From Catenisphaera adipataccumulans (GTDB lineage Bacteria > Bacillota_I > Bacilli_A > Erysipelotrichales > Erysipelotrichaceae), in NCBI RefSeq assembly GCF_014202755.1, contig NZ_JACHHK010000002.1, positions 310,001 to 374,000 of the forward strand: a stretch of DNA of 64,000 nt, read 5' to 3'. Made by a program: the position numbers and the translations under genes. The notes below the pieces were generated by a model. It was not told the origin of the DNA, ran no database searches, and was given only the letters and a program-made list of their open reading frames with translations. This document shows, in pieces, positions 53,682 to 62,043 of this stretch. How positions within the stretch are numbered: position 1 is the stretch's first letter; each line of letters starts with the position of its first letter.

Positions 53682-53948
53682 CACGGAGAGATCATGACAA
53701 GCTGCCTGTTTTACAATTCAGTATGGGAAGAAGACAGTATATCTGCAGCAGGTGAATTGCCATGAATAGACCAGGTGCAGCCGGAACCATGATATTGGCA
53801 GAGTTGATGAAGCGTCATGTTTCCGATTGAATGAGAGGTACTGCACCGGGCCGATCAATACGGAATATCCTTCCGTTATGAATATCTTATAAGGCATAGG
53901 AATCGGAAACAAGTCAAAAGTTTTACCAAAACCCGGAAAAGAATTGAT
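53682..53948. other. Gap without a confident gene
   Basis: About 270 bases between two minus-strand terminators. The only complete small frame is on the minus strand at 53897-53718 (59 codons, MPYKIFITEGYS start, rich in Trp, Phe, Cys and Tyr at the end) but it has no ribosome binding site. Short inverted repeats occur (CGGAA-TATCC-TTCCG; GGTGCAG at 53776 with CTGCACC near 53841). Could be a small RNA, a decayed gene or plain spacer. Confidence 0.4.
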
Positions 53949-53977
53949 AAAAAAGCCAGAGTCTTGGCTCCGGCTTA
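53949..53977 (-). terminator. Terminator of the cytidylate-kinase-like gene
   Basis: On the minus strand AGCCGGAG (53975-53968) pairs with CTCTGGCT (53961-53954) with one G-T pair, then TTTTTT. Confidence 0.75.
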
Positions 53978-54556
53978 ATACAATCTTTTGATCAGATCGA
54001 CACATGTATCGATGCCCAGGACGCCGCTGTCCAGCGCGATATGATAGTTTTCGGCATCGCCCCATGTACTGTCAGTATAGAACTGATAATACGCTTTCCG
54101 GCGTTTGTCTTTGTCTTTGACCCGTTTCAGCGGGGCTTCTTCCCGCTCGCCATACACTTCGACGATCCGCTTGGCGCGGAATTTCGGATCGGCATGAATA
54201 AATACGGTCAGGCAGTCGGCTTTGCCGCGCAGCAGATAATCTGCACATCTTCCGACAATGACGCATGGCCCTTTTTCGGCCAGTTCATAAATGATCTTGC
54301 TTTGGATGCGCCACAAATCGTCCTGCGGTGAGTGGCCGTACATGTTGCGGCCGGCCAGTGCGTTGGCAAACCAGTTGCCCGAGACGGTATATTCGCTGTT
54401 TTCTTTGACAAAGTCTTCGGACATGCCGCTGGCTTCGGCCAGCCGGTTGATCAGTTCTTCATCGTAGCAGGGAATACCTAATTGTTCGGCAACTTTTTTA
54501 CCGATGGTGCGGCCGCCGCTGCCGAATTCACGGCTGATGGTGATGATTCTGTTCAT
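53975..54556 (-). CDS. Cytidylate kinase-like family protein
   Basis: A 193-residue P-loop protein of the cytidylate-kinase-like (AAA_26) family common in Firmicutes: ITISREFGSGGRTIGKKVAEQLGIPCYDEELI, with the P-loop G-S-G-G-R-T-I-G lacking the usual Lys of Walker A. Arg-rich LID-type segment follows (RAKRIVEVYGEREEAPLKRVKDKDKRRKAYY). Real substrate is not known; it is not the main Cmk. RBS AAAGGAGG. Confidence 0.88.
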   Translation of the reverse strand: MNRIITISREFGSGGRTIGKKVAEQLGIPCYDEELINRLAEASGMSEDFVKENSEYTVSGNWFANALAGRNMYGHSPQDDLWRIQSKIIYELAEKGPCVIVGRCADYLLRGKADCLTVFIHADPKFRAKRIVEVYGEREEAPLKRVKDKDKRRKAYYQFYTDSTWGDAENYHIALDSGVLGIDTCVDLIKRLY

Positions 54557-54698
54557 CAGGGATCCTCCTTTCTGCTTCTCTTTCTATAGTAACATATTTG
54601 CTATTCAGAAAACGAAAGACGGCTTGCGTTTTTGATTGTGTACAAAGCTTGAACCGCATGGCAAGATGGATTTATCAATAGAAAGCAGGAACCAAATC

Positions 54699-55475
54699 AT
54701 GAACTTTTATTTTTCAGGAACCGGCAACAGTATGTATATTGCCGAGCAGCTGGATACCCAGAGCGAAAGTATCCCGCAGGTGATGAAATCAGGGAAGCGA
54801 GTCTTTCAGGATCGGATCATTGGTCTGGTCTGCCCGATCTACGGCCATGAAATGCCGCAGATGGTCAAACAGTTTTTAAAAGAAGCCGAATTCAAGACGG
54901 ATTATTTCTATATCATCCTGACCTATGGCAGGCGGCATGCCAATGCCGTGGAACTGGCAAGGGATTATGCGGAAAGTGTCGGGATCAAACCGGCTTATAT
55001 CGCTACGCTTTTGATGGTCGATAACTTTCTGCCGGCTTTTGATATGGCCCAGGAAGTGACCTTGGAAAAGCATGTGGACCGTCAGCTGGAGACGATCCGC
55101 AAAGAAATTCAAAGCGGCTGCCGGAAAATCGAAGCTGTTACCGAGCAGGATCGTGCCGGCCATGCGGAATTTCTGCAGAACATGAAAAACCTTCATGTCC
55201 AGGCGCCGTATGAAACGTATTGGGGACAATTTGAGGTAACGGATGCATGCATCGGGTGCGGCATCTGTTCGAAGATCTGCCCGGCCGGCTGTATTTCGAT
55301 CATTGATCAGCGCGCGGTCCATGAAAAAGATGGCTGCCAGGCTTGTTACGCATGTATTCATTCATGTCCGCAGACAGCCATTCATCTTAAGATCGGCGAG
55401 GCCAATCCCGATGCCCGCTATCGCAACGAACACATTTCACTTTCGCAGTTGATCAAAGCGAATCATCAAAAATAA
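54699..55475 (+). CDS. EFR1-type flavodoxin-ferredoxin fusion
   Basis: A 258-residue EFR1 protein: N-terminal flavodoxin-like domain starting MNFYFSGTGNSMYIAEQL and a C-terminal 2[4Fe-4S] ferredoxin domain (CIGCGICSKICPAGCI and CQACYACIHSCPQTAI). Electron-transfer protein of anaerobes, partner unknown. AGGA lies 8 bases before 54699; longer upstream codons lack an RBS. First gene of a run of redox genes; the flavin reductase follows after 13 bases. Confidence 0.9.
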   Translation: MNFYFSGTGNSMYIAEQLDTQSESIPQVMKSGKRVFQDRIIGLVCPIYGHEMPQMVKQFLKEAEFKTDYFYIILTYGRRHANAVELARDYAESVGIKPAYIATLLMVDNFLPAFDMAQEVTLEKHVDRQLETIRKEIQSGCRKIEAVTEQDRAGHAEFLQNMKNLHVQAPYETYWGQFEVTDACIGCGICSKICPAGCISIIDQRAVHEKDGCQACYACIHSCPQTAIHLKIGEANPDARYRNEHISLSQLIKANHQK

Positions 55476-55488
55476 AGGAGGAAATTTT

Positions 55489-56040
55489 ATGAGAAAAGAT
55501 TTTGGCGGCAAGCCATTTATGTATCCGCAGCCGGTGCTGATCATCGGCACATACAATGAGGACGGTACGGCCAACGCCATGAATGCTGCCTGGGGCGGCA
55601 TTTGCGGCGCCGACCGGATCATTATTGATTTAAGCATGCATAAGACCACAGAGAATATTCTGCGTGAAAAAGCCTTCACGGTCCATATGGCCGATGTGAA
55701 ACACGAAACAGAAGCCGATTACCTTGGCTTGGTTTCCGGAAATAAAGTACCCGATAAATTGACAAAGGCTGGCTTCCATACCACAGCTTCCGCTCATGTT
55801 CATGCGCCGATCATCGAGGAACTGCCGCTGGCACTGGAGTGCGAACTGGTCCATCAGACGGAAGAAGGCATCGTCGGCAAGATCGTCAATGTGAGCATCG
55901 ATGAAAGCGTGCTCGATGAAAACGGAAAACTGGATCCGGATCGATTAGAGGCCATCGCCTTTGATCCGATGAATGCCGCTTATCTGCGGGTCGGCGGCAA
56001 GGTCGGCAATGCGTTCTCGGATGGGAAAAAATTGATGTGA
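55489..56040 (+). CDS. Flavin reductase family protein
   Basis: A 183-residue FMN-binding split barrel: MYPQPVLIIGTYNEDGTANAMNAAWGGICGADRI, then HADVKHETEAD.LGLVSGN and VGKIVNVSIDESVLDENGKLD at the end, the layout of flavoredoxin-type proteins. Coupled to the EFR1 gene, so it may take electrons from ferredoxin. RBS AAAGGAGG. A terminator follows immediately. Confidence 0.9.
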   Translation: MRKDFGGKPFMYPQPVLIIGTYNEDGTANAMNAAWGGICGADRIIIDLSMHKTTENILREKAFTVHMADVKHETEADYLGLVSGNKVPDKLTKAGFHTTASAHVHAPIIEELPLALECELVHQTEEGIVGKIVNVSIDESVLDENGKLDPDRLEAIAFDPMNAAYLRVGGKVGNAFSDGKKLM

Positions 56041-56061
56041 CAGTCCGGGAGGACTGTTTTT
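56040..56061 (+). terminator. Terminator or attenuator after the flavin reductase
   Basis: ACAGTCC (56040-56046), GGGA loop, GGACTGT (56051-56057), then T5. The next gene begins 28 bases later on the same strand, so partial read-through is possible. Confidence 0.75.
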
Positions 56062-56088
56062 GGCATGATTGAAGAAAGGAGGACCCCA

Positions 56089-57201
56089 ATGATCGATCTA
56101 TCAATCAAGAAATTAGGATTTGGTTTGATGCGTCTGCCGAAAAAGGACGATCAAATCGATTTGGAACAAGTAAAAACCATGGTGGACTTATTTATGGCAG
56201 CAGGCTGTACGTATTTTGACACGGCTTGGGCCTATCCAGGCAGTGAAGAGGCCATCCGCAAAGCGCTGATCGAACGCTATCCGCGCGATTCTTTCACCAT
56301 CGCAACCAAGAATGCCGCATGGCTGGAATGCAAAAATCGGGACGATGCGATCCGCCAATTTGAAACCTCCTTGGAACGAACGGGTGCAGGCTACTTTGAT
56401 TTCTATCTGCTTCATAATTTAGGTCAGCAGCGCACCCAGGTCTTTGAAGACTTTGATATGTGGAATTTTGTCAAAGAGAAAAAAGCCGAAGGCAAGATCA
56501 AACACATCGGCTTCTCTTTCCATTCTACTGCTGATGAACTGGAAAAGATCCTCATTGCGCATCCGGAAGCCGAATTCGTTCAGCTGCAGATCAATTATGC
56601 CGACTGGAACGATCCCGACATTCAGTCACGCAAAAACTACGAAATGGCCAGAAAGTATGGTAAACCCGTCGTCATCATGGAACCAGTCAAAGGCGGCTTG
56701 CTGGCAGCGCCGCCCGATGCCGTAGAAAAGATCTTTAAAAAAGCGGATCCCGATGCGTCCTGCGCTTCCTGGGCCATTCGTTTTGCGGCCGGTCTGGACG
56801 GCGTGATCACCGTTTTATCGGGCATGAGCAACATCGCCCAGATGCAGGACAACTTATCCTATATGAAAGAATTCAGACCGCTGGATGAAAAAGAACAGGC
56901 CGTCATCCGCCAGGCGCAGCAGGCCATGCATGAAATTCCATTGATCCCGTGCACCTCCTGCAATTATTGTGCCGAGGTCTGTCCGAAAGAAATCGGTATT
57001 TCCCAGACGTTCAAGGCGCTGAATTTACTGACACTGTACCGCAATCTCGATATGGCCAAACACCGCGAACAGGTAGATGTCGATCTGGCCGGCCGTAAAC
57101 ATGCGGAAGCATGCATACAGTGCGGCCGCTGTGAACAGGTATGTCCGCAGCACATTACGATCCGTTCTTATCTGCAGGAAGCGAAGGAAAAACTGCGTTG
57201 A
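56089..57201 (+). CDS. Aldo/keto reductase with C-terminal ferredoxin domain
   Basis: A 370-residue fusion. Residues 1 to about 275 form an aldo/keto reductase barrel (GFGLMRLPKKDD, YFDTAWAYPGSEE, ATKNAAW with the active-site Lys, FYLLHNLG with His). Residues about 285-365 carry two 4Fe-4S motifs (CTSCNYCAEVCPKE and CIQCGRCEQVCPQH). Such proteins are common in anaerobes, with ferredoxin as possible electron source. AAAGGAGG is 6 bases before 56089. The next gene starts inside its stop codon (TTGA). Confidence 0.92.
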   Translation: MIDLSIKKLGFGLMRLPKKDDQIDLEQVKTMVDLFMAAGCTYFDTAWAYPGSEEAIRKALIERYPRDSFTIATKNAAWLECKNRDDAIRQFETSLERTGAGYFDFYLLHNLGQQRTQVFEDFDMWNFVKEKKAEGKIKHIGFSFHSTADELEKILIAHPEAEFVQLQINYADWNDPDIQSRKNYEMARKYGKPVVIMEPVKGGLLAAPPDAVEKIFKKADPDASCASWAIRFAAGLDGVITVLSGMSNIAQMQDNLSYMKEFRPLDEKEQAVIRQAQQAMHEIPLIPCTSCNYCAEVCPKEIGISQTFKALNLLTLYRNLDMAKHREQVDVDLAGRKHAEACIQCGRCEQVCPQHITIRSYLQEAKEKLR

Positions 57202-57764
57202 ACTATCTGATGACAAGAACCGATGCGGATGCGGCATTTTGGGATCATACGGGGACCCTTGCGCTGGACGGCCGCTGCGGCAGCGGCAAGACCACCTGGG
57301 CCAAACACTTGGCCGGGCAAGGGACGATCGTGGTTGTTTCCATGGATGATTTCTATCTGCCGGCGGATCAGCGCAGATCCGGACCGGCCGGGCACATGGA
57401 TATTGCCCGGATCCGCGCGGTGCTGCAGACTTTATCAAACGAAAAGGACGCAGCGTATGCGCCCTTTGACTGCCGTAATCAGACGTACAAACCGTCTGTG
57501 CGGATCCCATGGGGAAAACGCATTCTTGTAGAAGGCAGTTATGCGATGCACCCGGATCTACAGGTGTTTTATGATTTTATGTTTTTTATGACCTGCGGGA
57601 AAGATGTACAGAAACAACGGCTGCTTCGTCGTGATCCAGAACGGTTTCCGGATTTTGAACAACGATGGATCCCGCGGGAAGAAGCGTATTTTCAGGCTTA
57701 TGCGACTGCATCCAAAGCCAATGCGCTGATCGTAACAGATGATTGGAAAGAAGAGAAAGAATGA
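57198..57764 (+). CDS. P-loop kinase, uridine kinase-like
   Basis: A 188-residue P-loop kinase. Walker A is DGRCGSGKTTWAK, then VVSMDDFYLPADQR with the substrate-binding Asp pair, GSYAMHP, and the LID Arg region (KQRLLRRDPERFPDFEQRW). The likely start is TTG at 57198, overlapping the preceding stop, with AAGGA 9 bases upstream; the ATG at 57210 has none. Uridine kinase family enzymes phosphorylate nucleosides or other small alcohols; pairing with the ECF component next to it suggests it traps the imported compound. Confidence 0.82.
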   Translation: MNYLMTRTDADAAFWDHTGTLALDGRCGSGKTTWAKHLAGQGTIVVVSMDDFYLPADQRRSGPAGHMDIARIRAVLQTLSNEKDAAYAPFDCRNQTYKPSVRIPWGKRILVEGSYAMHPDLQVFYDFMFFMTCGKDVQKQRLLRRDPERFPDFEQRWIPREEAYFQAYATASKANALIVTDDWKEEKE

Positions 57765-58309
57765 AAGAGAATCGTGTGAAGAATTTGGCATTGGCGGCCT
57801 TATTTCTGGCATTGTGCATGATCTTACCGTTTGTGACCGGACAGATCCCGCAGATCGGCCAGGCGCTGCTGCCGATGCACATTCCCGTTTTATTGTGCGG
57901 ATTGATCTGCGGCAAACGATTCGGCGGAATCGTCGGCTTCATTGCACCGCTGCTGCGCTTTGTGCTTTTCGGCATGCCGCCGATTTATCCGACGGGTCTG
58001 GCGATGTGTTTCGAACTGGCAGCCTATGGTTTTTTGATCGGCTGGCTGTTTGAGAAATCAAGCCATTCATTGGGCGCGTTGTATCGCTGTTTGATCATGG
58101 CCATGGTCGGCGGCCGGATCGTCTGGGGCGCGGCCGAAGTGATCCTGTTAGGACTTGGCCATCAGGCATTTACATGGAAACTTTTTATGGCAGGTGCCTT
58201 TATCAATGCGATCCCAGGCATCGTGCTGCAGCTGGTGTTGATCCCGCTGCTGATGATGACGCTGGATAAAACAGGCGTTTATACGCTGCAGAAAAAGTCC
58301 GCGGCTTAG
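57761..58309 (+). CDS. ECF transporter S component
   Basis: A 182-residue membrane protein with about six hydrophobic helices: LALAALFLALCMILPF, QALLPMHIPVLLCGLICGKRFGGIVGFIAPLLRF, GLAMCFELAAYGFLIGW, then two more. The LPMHIPVLLCG..G stretch is typical of the pantothenate/folate/HMP-type S components. It binds the vitamin or nucleoside and needs a shared EcfAAT module, which is not in the window. The start overlaps the kinase stop (ATGA). Confidence 0.85.
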   Translation: MKENRVKNLALAALFLALCMILPFVTGQIPQIGQALLPMHIPVLLCGLICGKRFGGIVGFIAPLLRFVLFGMPPIYPTGLAMCFELAAYGFLIGWLFEKSSHSLGALYRCLIMAMVGGRIVWGAAEVILLGLGHQAFTWKLFMAGAFINAIPGIVLQLVLIPLLMMTLDKTGVYTLQKKSAA

Positions 58310-58331
58310 CAGATGGAAGCATCTGCTTTTT
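58308..58331 (+). terminator. Terminator after the ECF S component
   Basis: AGCAGATG (58308-58315), GAAG loop, CATCTGCT (58320-58327), then T5. Confidence 0.85.
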
Positions 58332-58399
58332 GTTTTGTTCCATCTTCCTTTGCGGTCAGAAGGGACATATGTTACTGTGAATAGGAAAAGAGTGACAAA

Positions 58400-58975
58400 A
58401 TGAAGATCTGGCTGACAAGACATGGACAAACGAATTTAAATAAAAAGCACCTGATGCAGGGGAAGACCGATGAGCCGCTGAATGAAACCGGACGGAAACA
58501 AGCGGCGGAAGCCCGTCAGAAAATCGGGAATATCCACTTCGATGCGGTCTATTCCAGCCGCTTGGACCGTGCCATTGAAACGGCTTCGATCATCGGGAAT
58601 GTGCCCCGGGATCAAGTCATCATCGATGACCGGCTGATCGAAGTGGAGTTCGGAAAATATGAAATGAAGAAATATTACGGACTGGGACTGAAGATGACAG
58701 CATTTTGGCTGCTGCCGGAGATCCTGCCGGCACCGAAGACCGTGGAATCCGTTCAGTCAATGGTCCGGCGCAGTTCCTCATTTCTGAATGAGCTGGAAAC
58801 CAAAGACTATGACAATGTGCTGATTGTCTGTCACGGCGGTATCATCCGGGCGCTGCGCGGTTACTTAGAAGACCGCAAAAACGGCATCCGCTGGCGTCCG
58901 AAACCAAAGAACTGTGAAATTATTGAATATGAATTCCGTGACGGAAAGCACCGCACCATTCATACGTTCAAATAA
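58400..58975 (+). CDS. Histidine phosphatase family protein
   Basis: A 191-residue phosphoglycerate-mutase-like phosphatase: catalytic LTRHGQTNLN (RHG at 7-9), VYSSRLDRAIETA, EVEFGKYE and the second His in LIVCHGGIIRAL. Acts on small phosphorylated metabolites such as alpha-ribazole phosphate or sugar phosphates; which one is unclear. RBS is weak (AGGAAAAGAG). Confidence 0.88.
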   Translation: MKIWLTRHGQTNLNKKHLMQGKTDEPLNETGRKQAAEARQKIGNIHFDAVYSSRLDRAIETASIIGNVPRDQVIIDDRLIEVEFGKYEMKKYYGLGLKMTAFWLLPEILPAPKTVESVQSMVRRSSSFLNELETKDYDNVLIVCHGGIIRALRGYLEDRKNGIRWRPKPKNCEIIEYEFRDGKHRTIHTFK

Positions 58976-59002
58976 AAAACGATGACCAAAAGGAGGTCAT
59001 CG
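58974..59002 (-). terminator. Terminator of the alpha/beta hydrolase gene
   Basis: On the minus strand CGATGACC (59002-58995) pairs with GGTCATCG (58987-58980), then six T. Confidence 0.85.
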
Positions 59003-59004
59003 CA

Positions 59005-59859
59005 TCAGAGAGAAGTGCGAGAAGCACGGGCAGCCTTTTTCGCTTTGTATCGATTCAGAAGGTGTTTCCAGTTCGGCATGTATTCGCCTTCCTCTTCTTC
59101 CTGCTTCTTTTTCGCAGCCTTGCGCTGCTGTTTATCTTTTTGCTGGACCCAGCTTTTCACAAAACGGATGTATTCTTCCGGGTGGCCGAGGCTGAGGCCG
59201 CCGTGGGAATAATTCAGCAGCATGAATATTTCTGATCCAGCTACCTTATCGTGCAGAAGATCTGCACTTTCTTTATATTTCTTGCTTTCACGCTGCCCGA
59301 CAAGTATGGCGAGTTTTCCCGTATAATCTTTGATGGAATCCGGCAGCTGATAGTTATAGGTCTCGTCATACATGCGGGCCAATGTTTCCTGCGGAATCGT
59401 TTTTAAGTTTTCATAATATTCATGTTCCGCTGCATCGTCCGAAAATTTTGCGTAGTACATGAAAGAATTGAAGAGTTTGTTATGGGAGAGCGTCGGGGCA
59501 TGGACCGCAGCCAGATCGCTCCAATTGCGCAGTTTTGACGGCAGCAGCAGGGCGCTTTCCACCATCGCAAATTCGCATAGATCATTTCTTTGACTCAGCA
59601 TCTCCGTGACGATCTGCGCTCCCAGACTGAAGCCGGCAAGGACCTGGATATGTCCGTCATATTGCTCATCGATATATTGAATGAGTTCTTCTGCCGTTTG
59701 TTGGATGGAAGTAAACGAGTCGTTCAAAAGCGGCAGAACAATTTCAAAATCTTTTTTAAATTCCTTCACCTGCGTTTTGAAACTGAATGCGGAAAGACAT
59801 TCGCCATGAATGTACATCATGACTGGCTTTTTCTTATGAATATATCTCTTGTATTCCAT
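59005..59859 (-). CDS. Alpha/beta hydrolase
   Basis: A 284-residue alpha/beta hydrolase: MYIHGECLS oxyanion region, nucleophile Ser78 in LAGFSLGAQ, and His in NYSHGGLSLGHPEEYI. The last 45 residues are highly charged (QQRKAAKKKQEEEEGEYM..., RYKAKKAARASR). The start at 59859 has GAGGAG upstream; a longer frame to 59901 lacks one. The cre-like site lies 28 bases upstream of its start. Substrate unknown. Confidence 0.85.
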   Translation of the reverse strand: MEYKRYIHKKKPVMMYIHGECLSAFSFKTQVKEFKKDFEIVLPLLNDSFTSIQQTAEELIQYIDEQYDGHIQVLAGFSLGAQIVTEMLSQRNDLCEFAMVESALLLPSKLRNWSDLAAVHAPTLSHNKLFNSFMYYAKFSDDAAEHEYYENLKTIPQETLARMYDETYNYQLPDSIKDYTGKLAILVGQRESKKYKESADLLHDKVAGSEIFMLLNYSHGGLSLGHPEEYIRFVKSWVQQKDKQQRKAAKKKQEEEEGEYMPNWKHLLNRYKAKKAARASRTSL

Positions 59860-59886
59860 GTTTTCGCTCCTCTTATTTTCATTATA

Positions 59887-59901
59887 TCGAAGCGCTTTCA
59901 A
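59887..59901. promoter_or_regulatory. cre-like catabolite-control site
   Basis: TTGAAAGCGCTTCGA on the minus strand matches the CcpA operator pattern WTGNAANCGNWNNCW at all but one position. It lies between the divergent alpha/beta hydrolase and PRD-regulator genes, where carbon catabolite control would be expected. Confidence 0.5.
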
Positions 59902-59994
59902 AAGAAAATGGTAAAAGCTTGCAGAGGATCATGCAAAGAGTTACCCTGTTCAAAAAGAAATTTTTTCATATGATATAAACAGGGGGAGTGCAGC

Positions 59995-62043
59995 ATGATC
60001 AACAAACGAAGCATGGAAATTATTCAAACCATCATTGACCAGGAACGCTACCACAAACCATGCACGCTCGAGCTCTTGAAAGAGCAATACAAAGTATCTG
60101 AACGTACACTGCGCTATGATCTGGACAATATTTCTGAGTTTCTTGAGCAGCAAGGATGCAAAGCATTGGGCTACGATAATGACGGGAGCATCCGGCTTAA
60201 TAATCCGATCTATACCGTTCAGAAAGCTGTTTCCCAGCTGGATTTTTACTCCATGAAATTAACCAAAGACGAACGCTGTGCAGTGATCGCCTATGATCTG
60301 GCTGCAGCCGATCAGCCGCTCACCATGCAGAAACTGGCCGATTCGTTGTATGTCAGCCGCTCAACCATTTTACATGACATGGATGAAACCAAAAAAATAG
60401 TGTCTGATTTTGATTTAAAGCTTGAATCCTCGAAAAAAGGTCTGTATTTAACTGGATGCGAAAGTGACCGCCGAATTTTGATGATGAATTTTTATCAGAA
60501 GGCTGAACTGCGGCAAATGGATCAAAGGCAGACCGCAGACGAACAGATGATCGATCAAATCGTTCGCGAAGAAATCCGCTCCATCGAAAAACAGGATTCC
60601 TTGTTTTTTACCGACGAATCTTACAGTGATCTGCTGACATACATTTTTATCATGCAGGAAGAAATAAAAAAAGATCGTCTGGTCGAAATTGATTATGTAC
60701 TGCGCCACCCGTCAATGGATGCCATCGCTTCAGAGATCCTGAAAAAAATCACTGATGCCCTGCATTTGAAATATATTTTGACAGAAGAGTATTTATTAAG
60801 CGACATATTATACAATCTCAATTATCTGCGCCGCAACGACATTGATGAAAATTTAATGCGCATTCAAATCGCAGCGGATGAGTTTATCAATGCGGTTGCC
60901 GTTGATCTGAATCAGCACATTTATCGTGATTTTCAGTTTTATCAGAACTTGATCAATCATCTGCAGTCGACATTTAAAGACATCCCGATGGCATCAGACT
61001 CCGACGATCATCTGCTTCAGCGGGGCGTCACGGATAACCCGGAAGTCGAAGCGGCGGTGCGCAAGAATCTGCCGATCCTGGAAGAGATCGTCAAGCGCTC
61101 GCTGACCAATGACGAAATTGCTTATATTACGATCCATGTCTGTGCCGCGATCGAACGAAGCAAGCAGCGGGAAAATTCGTTGTCCGTCTTATTGGTCACG
61201 AACGGCGGCGGCAGCGCGGCGGAGCTTTTACTGATGAAATTAAAACGATATTTTCGCTTTCATGTATTGGATGTGATCCCGGAACATATTGTCGGCATCT
61301 ATGATCTGAGTCAGGTCGATCTGATCATTACGACCGTACCGCTGGATGTGACGGAATGCGAAACGGTGCTGCTGCATCCGTATTTAAGCGATGAAGACTG
61401 TATCTTATTGGGAGAGCGGATCGAAACGATCCAAAGCCGGAAGAAAAACGGTGCGCATAACCGGACATTTTTGCGGTTGGAAAATATCATCGCGAATTCG
61501 ATTGTCCGCAGTTCCCTGAATAAAGATGAAATTTACGTCAATATTATTTCGGATCTTCGGAATGTATTTGTACCGGAGATGAAAGATCAGATGGCATTAT
61601 GCAATCTTCTGCAAGGTCATATACAAGTCGATGTGGAGGCGGACACATGGGAAGAAGCAGTGCAGAAAAGTGCTGCACCGCTTCTGAAAGAAGGTTACTT
61701 TAATTCGATTTATGTCGAACAGATGATCCAAAGCGTCTATACCAACGGGCCGTATATCGTGATCGGGCCGCATTTTGCTTTACCGCACGGCACACCGAAC
61801 CGGGGTCAGAAATTGGCACTGAACCTGATTCGTCTGAAGCATCCCGTAACATTCGGCGCAAAAGCATTTGATCCCGTGTATTTTGTGTGCTGCATGTCGA
61901 CGCAGGATAAGGAATCACATTTGAAACCAATGTTTCATATCATGAGCCTTTTACGAGATAAAGAATGTCTGCAGGCTTTGATCGAAGCGAAGGACGCGGC
62001 GGAAATTATGCGCATTTTGTTTGATTATGAACAGATGCTATAG
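59995..62043 (+). CDS. PRD-containing transcriptional activator (MtlR/LicR type)
   Basis: A 682-residue PTS-regulated activator. N-terminal HTH domains (LELLKEQYKVSERTLRYDLDNISEFL; MQKLADSLYVSRSTILHDMD), two PRD domains (about 190-400, with NDEIAYITIHVCAAIERS in the second), an EIIB-like segment (VLLVTNGGGSAAELLL, no clear Cys) and a C-terminal EIIA domain with His598 in FALPHGTPNRG. Phosphorylation by HPr and EII enzymes at PRD and EIIA sites would set activity. The best targets are the mannitol-type operons upstream or the genes after it. RBS GGGGAG. Confidence 0.9.
   Translation: MINKRSMEIIQTIIDQERYHKPCTLELLKEQYKVSERTLRYDLDNISEFLEQQGCKALGYDNDGSIRLNNPIYTVQKAVSQLDFYSMKLTKDERCAVIAYDLAAADQPLTMQKLADSLYVSRSTILHDMDETKKIVSDFDLKLESSKKGLYLTGCESDRRILMMNFYQKAELRQMDQRQTADEQMIDQIVREEIRSIEKQDSLFFTDESYSDLLTYIFIMQEEIKKDRLVEIDYVLRHPSMDAIASEILKKITDALHLKYILTEEYLLSDILYNLNYLRRNDIDENLMRIQIAADEFINAVAVDLNQHIYRDFQFYQNLINHLQSTFKDIPMASDSDDHLLQRGVTDNPEVEAAVRKNLPILEEIVKRSLTNDEIAYITIHVCAAIERSKQRENSLSVLLVTNGGGSAAELLLMKLKRYFRFHVLDVIPEHIVGIYDLSQVDLIITTVPLDVTECETVLLHPYLSDEDCILLGERIETIQSRKKNGAHNRTFLRLENIIANSIVRSSLNKDEIYVNIISDLRNVFVPEMKDQMALCNLLQGHIQVDVEADTWEEAVQKSAAPLLKEGYFNSIYVEQMIQSVYTNGPYIVIGPHFALPHGTPNRGQKLALNLIRLKHPVTFGAKAFDPVYFVCCMSTQDKESHLKPMFHIMSLLRDKECLQALIEAKDAAEIMRILFDYEQML

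Noticed and set aside
53718-53897. A 59-codon minus-strand gene in the gap after the DUF454 gene
   Set aside because: No ribosome binding site and no recognisable family; kept only as a possibility in the gap note.
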